The notes under the pieces are model-generated. The model saw nothing but the letters and a program-made list of their open reading frames with translations. It did not search any database and was not told the origin of the DNA. Made by a program: the position numbers and the translations under genes. From Chryseobacterium rhizosphaerae (lineage in GTDB: Bacteria > Bacteroidota > Bacteroidia > Flavobacteriales > Weeksellaceae), in the NCBI RefSeq assembly GCF_003385455.1, contig NZ_QNUF01000031.1, forward strand, positions 1-61,634: a DNA stretch of 61,634 bases, in the 5' to 3' direction. Positions 61,589 through 61,634 of the stretch are shown here, piece by piece (within the stretch, counting starts at the first letter, position 1; every line of letters starts with the position of its first letter).

Positions 61589-61634
61589 CAGTCCCAATAT
61601 GGGAGCGCAGGAGTAGATGGATTGAGGGTTTAGA

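Larger units (their letters stand above)
60754..61634. other. Repeat-rich intergenic region leading to an rRNA-like promoter
   Basis: 881 bases to the window end. The first half is composed of imperfect short repeats (CAGACTCTCCAACC/CAGACTCTCTAACA, TAGTCAATAGTCAATA, AGCCAATAGCCAGCTGCCAA, CATCACT units), uncharacteristic of coding DNA; open frames across it are not credible. The last 250 bases hold two promoter matches. Confidence 0.5.

Overview
The window is low-GC DNA from a Bacteroidota bacterium, most likely a Flavobacteriales member close to Chryseobacterium. Support for this: SprA, type IX secretion (T9SS) C-terminal sorting domains, a GLPGLI protein, DUF3810, DUF1361, AraC-TPR regulators, near absence of Shine-Dalgarno sites, and promoters with the Bacteroidota TTG-N17-21-TAnnTTTG pattern (for example before tRNA-Met, gcvH and at the right end). 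The genus is an inference; no rRNA gene lies inside the window.

Layout. 1-97: end of an insertion sequence. 165-6268: small membrane proteins, a winged-helix regulator with two matching candidate operators, a Coq4-like protein between two paralogous membrane proteins, DUF4173 and DUF1361 proteins, two lipoproteins. 6329-16820: conserved chromosome with a secreted subtilase, dtd, a GLPGLI protein, a degenerate Rieske-like lipoprotein, greA, a HIT protein, clpX, a large T9SS cargo protein, a short PID-motif membrane protein and a TlpA-like thioredoxin protein. 16865-16938: tRNA-Met(CAU). 16939-32734: accessory block beginning beside the tRNA, with decayed genes, a double NUMOD4 protein, a three-gene sugar-nucleotide operon, T9SS paralogs (one beheaded), an AraC-TPR regulator, a pair of overlapping HTH genes and three related fibre-like secreted proteins. 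32735-35841: an unknown protein coupled to a heme-c lipoprotein. 35903-41291: a peptide export locus (VKOR/thioredoxin fusion, 50-aa cysteine-rich peptide, C39 ABC transporter, HlyD adaptor). 42047-61634: conserved chromosome (DUF3810, sugar MFS, acyltransferase, GtrA, BadF/BadG-type kinase, malic enzyme, LamB-like porin, ruvA, sprA, gcvH, VanZ), ending in two strong promoters that look like the start of an rRNA operon.

The most exciting locus is 19193-23067. Three tightly packed minus-strand genes encode an aldo/keto reductase of the L-galactose dehydrogenase type, a fusion of a Gmm-like Nudix domain to a GDP-mannose 3,5-epimerase that keeps all four known plant catalytic residues, and an aldonolactone oxidase with the FAD-linking histidine motif. 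Read as a pathway this gives GDP-mannose to GDP-L-galactose to L-galactose to L-galactono-1,4-lactone to L-ascorbate, a compact bacterial counterpart of the plant Smirnoff-Wheeler route in which a Nudix hydrolase would replace the phosphorylase and phosphatase steps. The function is inferred from sequence; I know of no description of such an operon but cannot search.

The second locus of interest is the peptide export cluster, where a membrane disulfide-forming protein sits directly upstream of an otherwise overlooked four-cysteine peptide and its dedicated peptidase-transporter.
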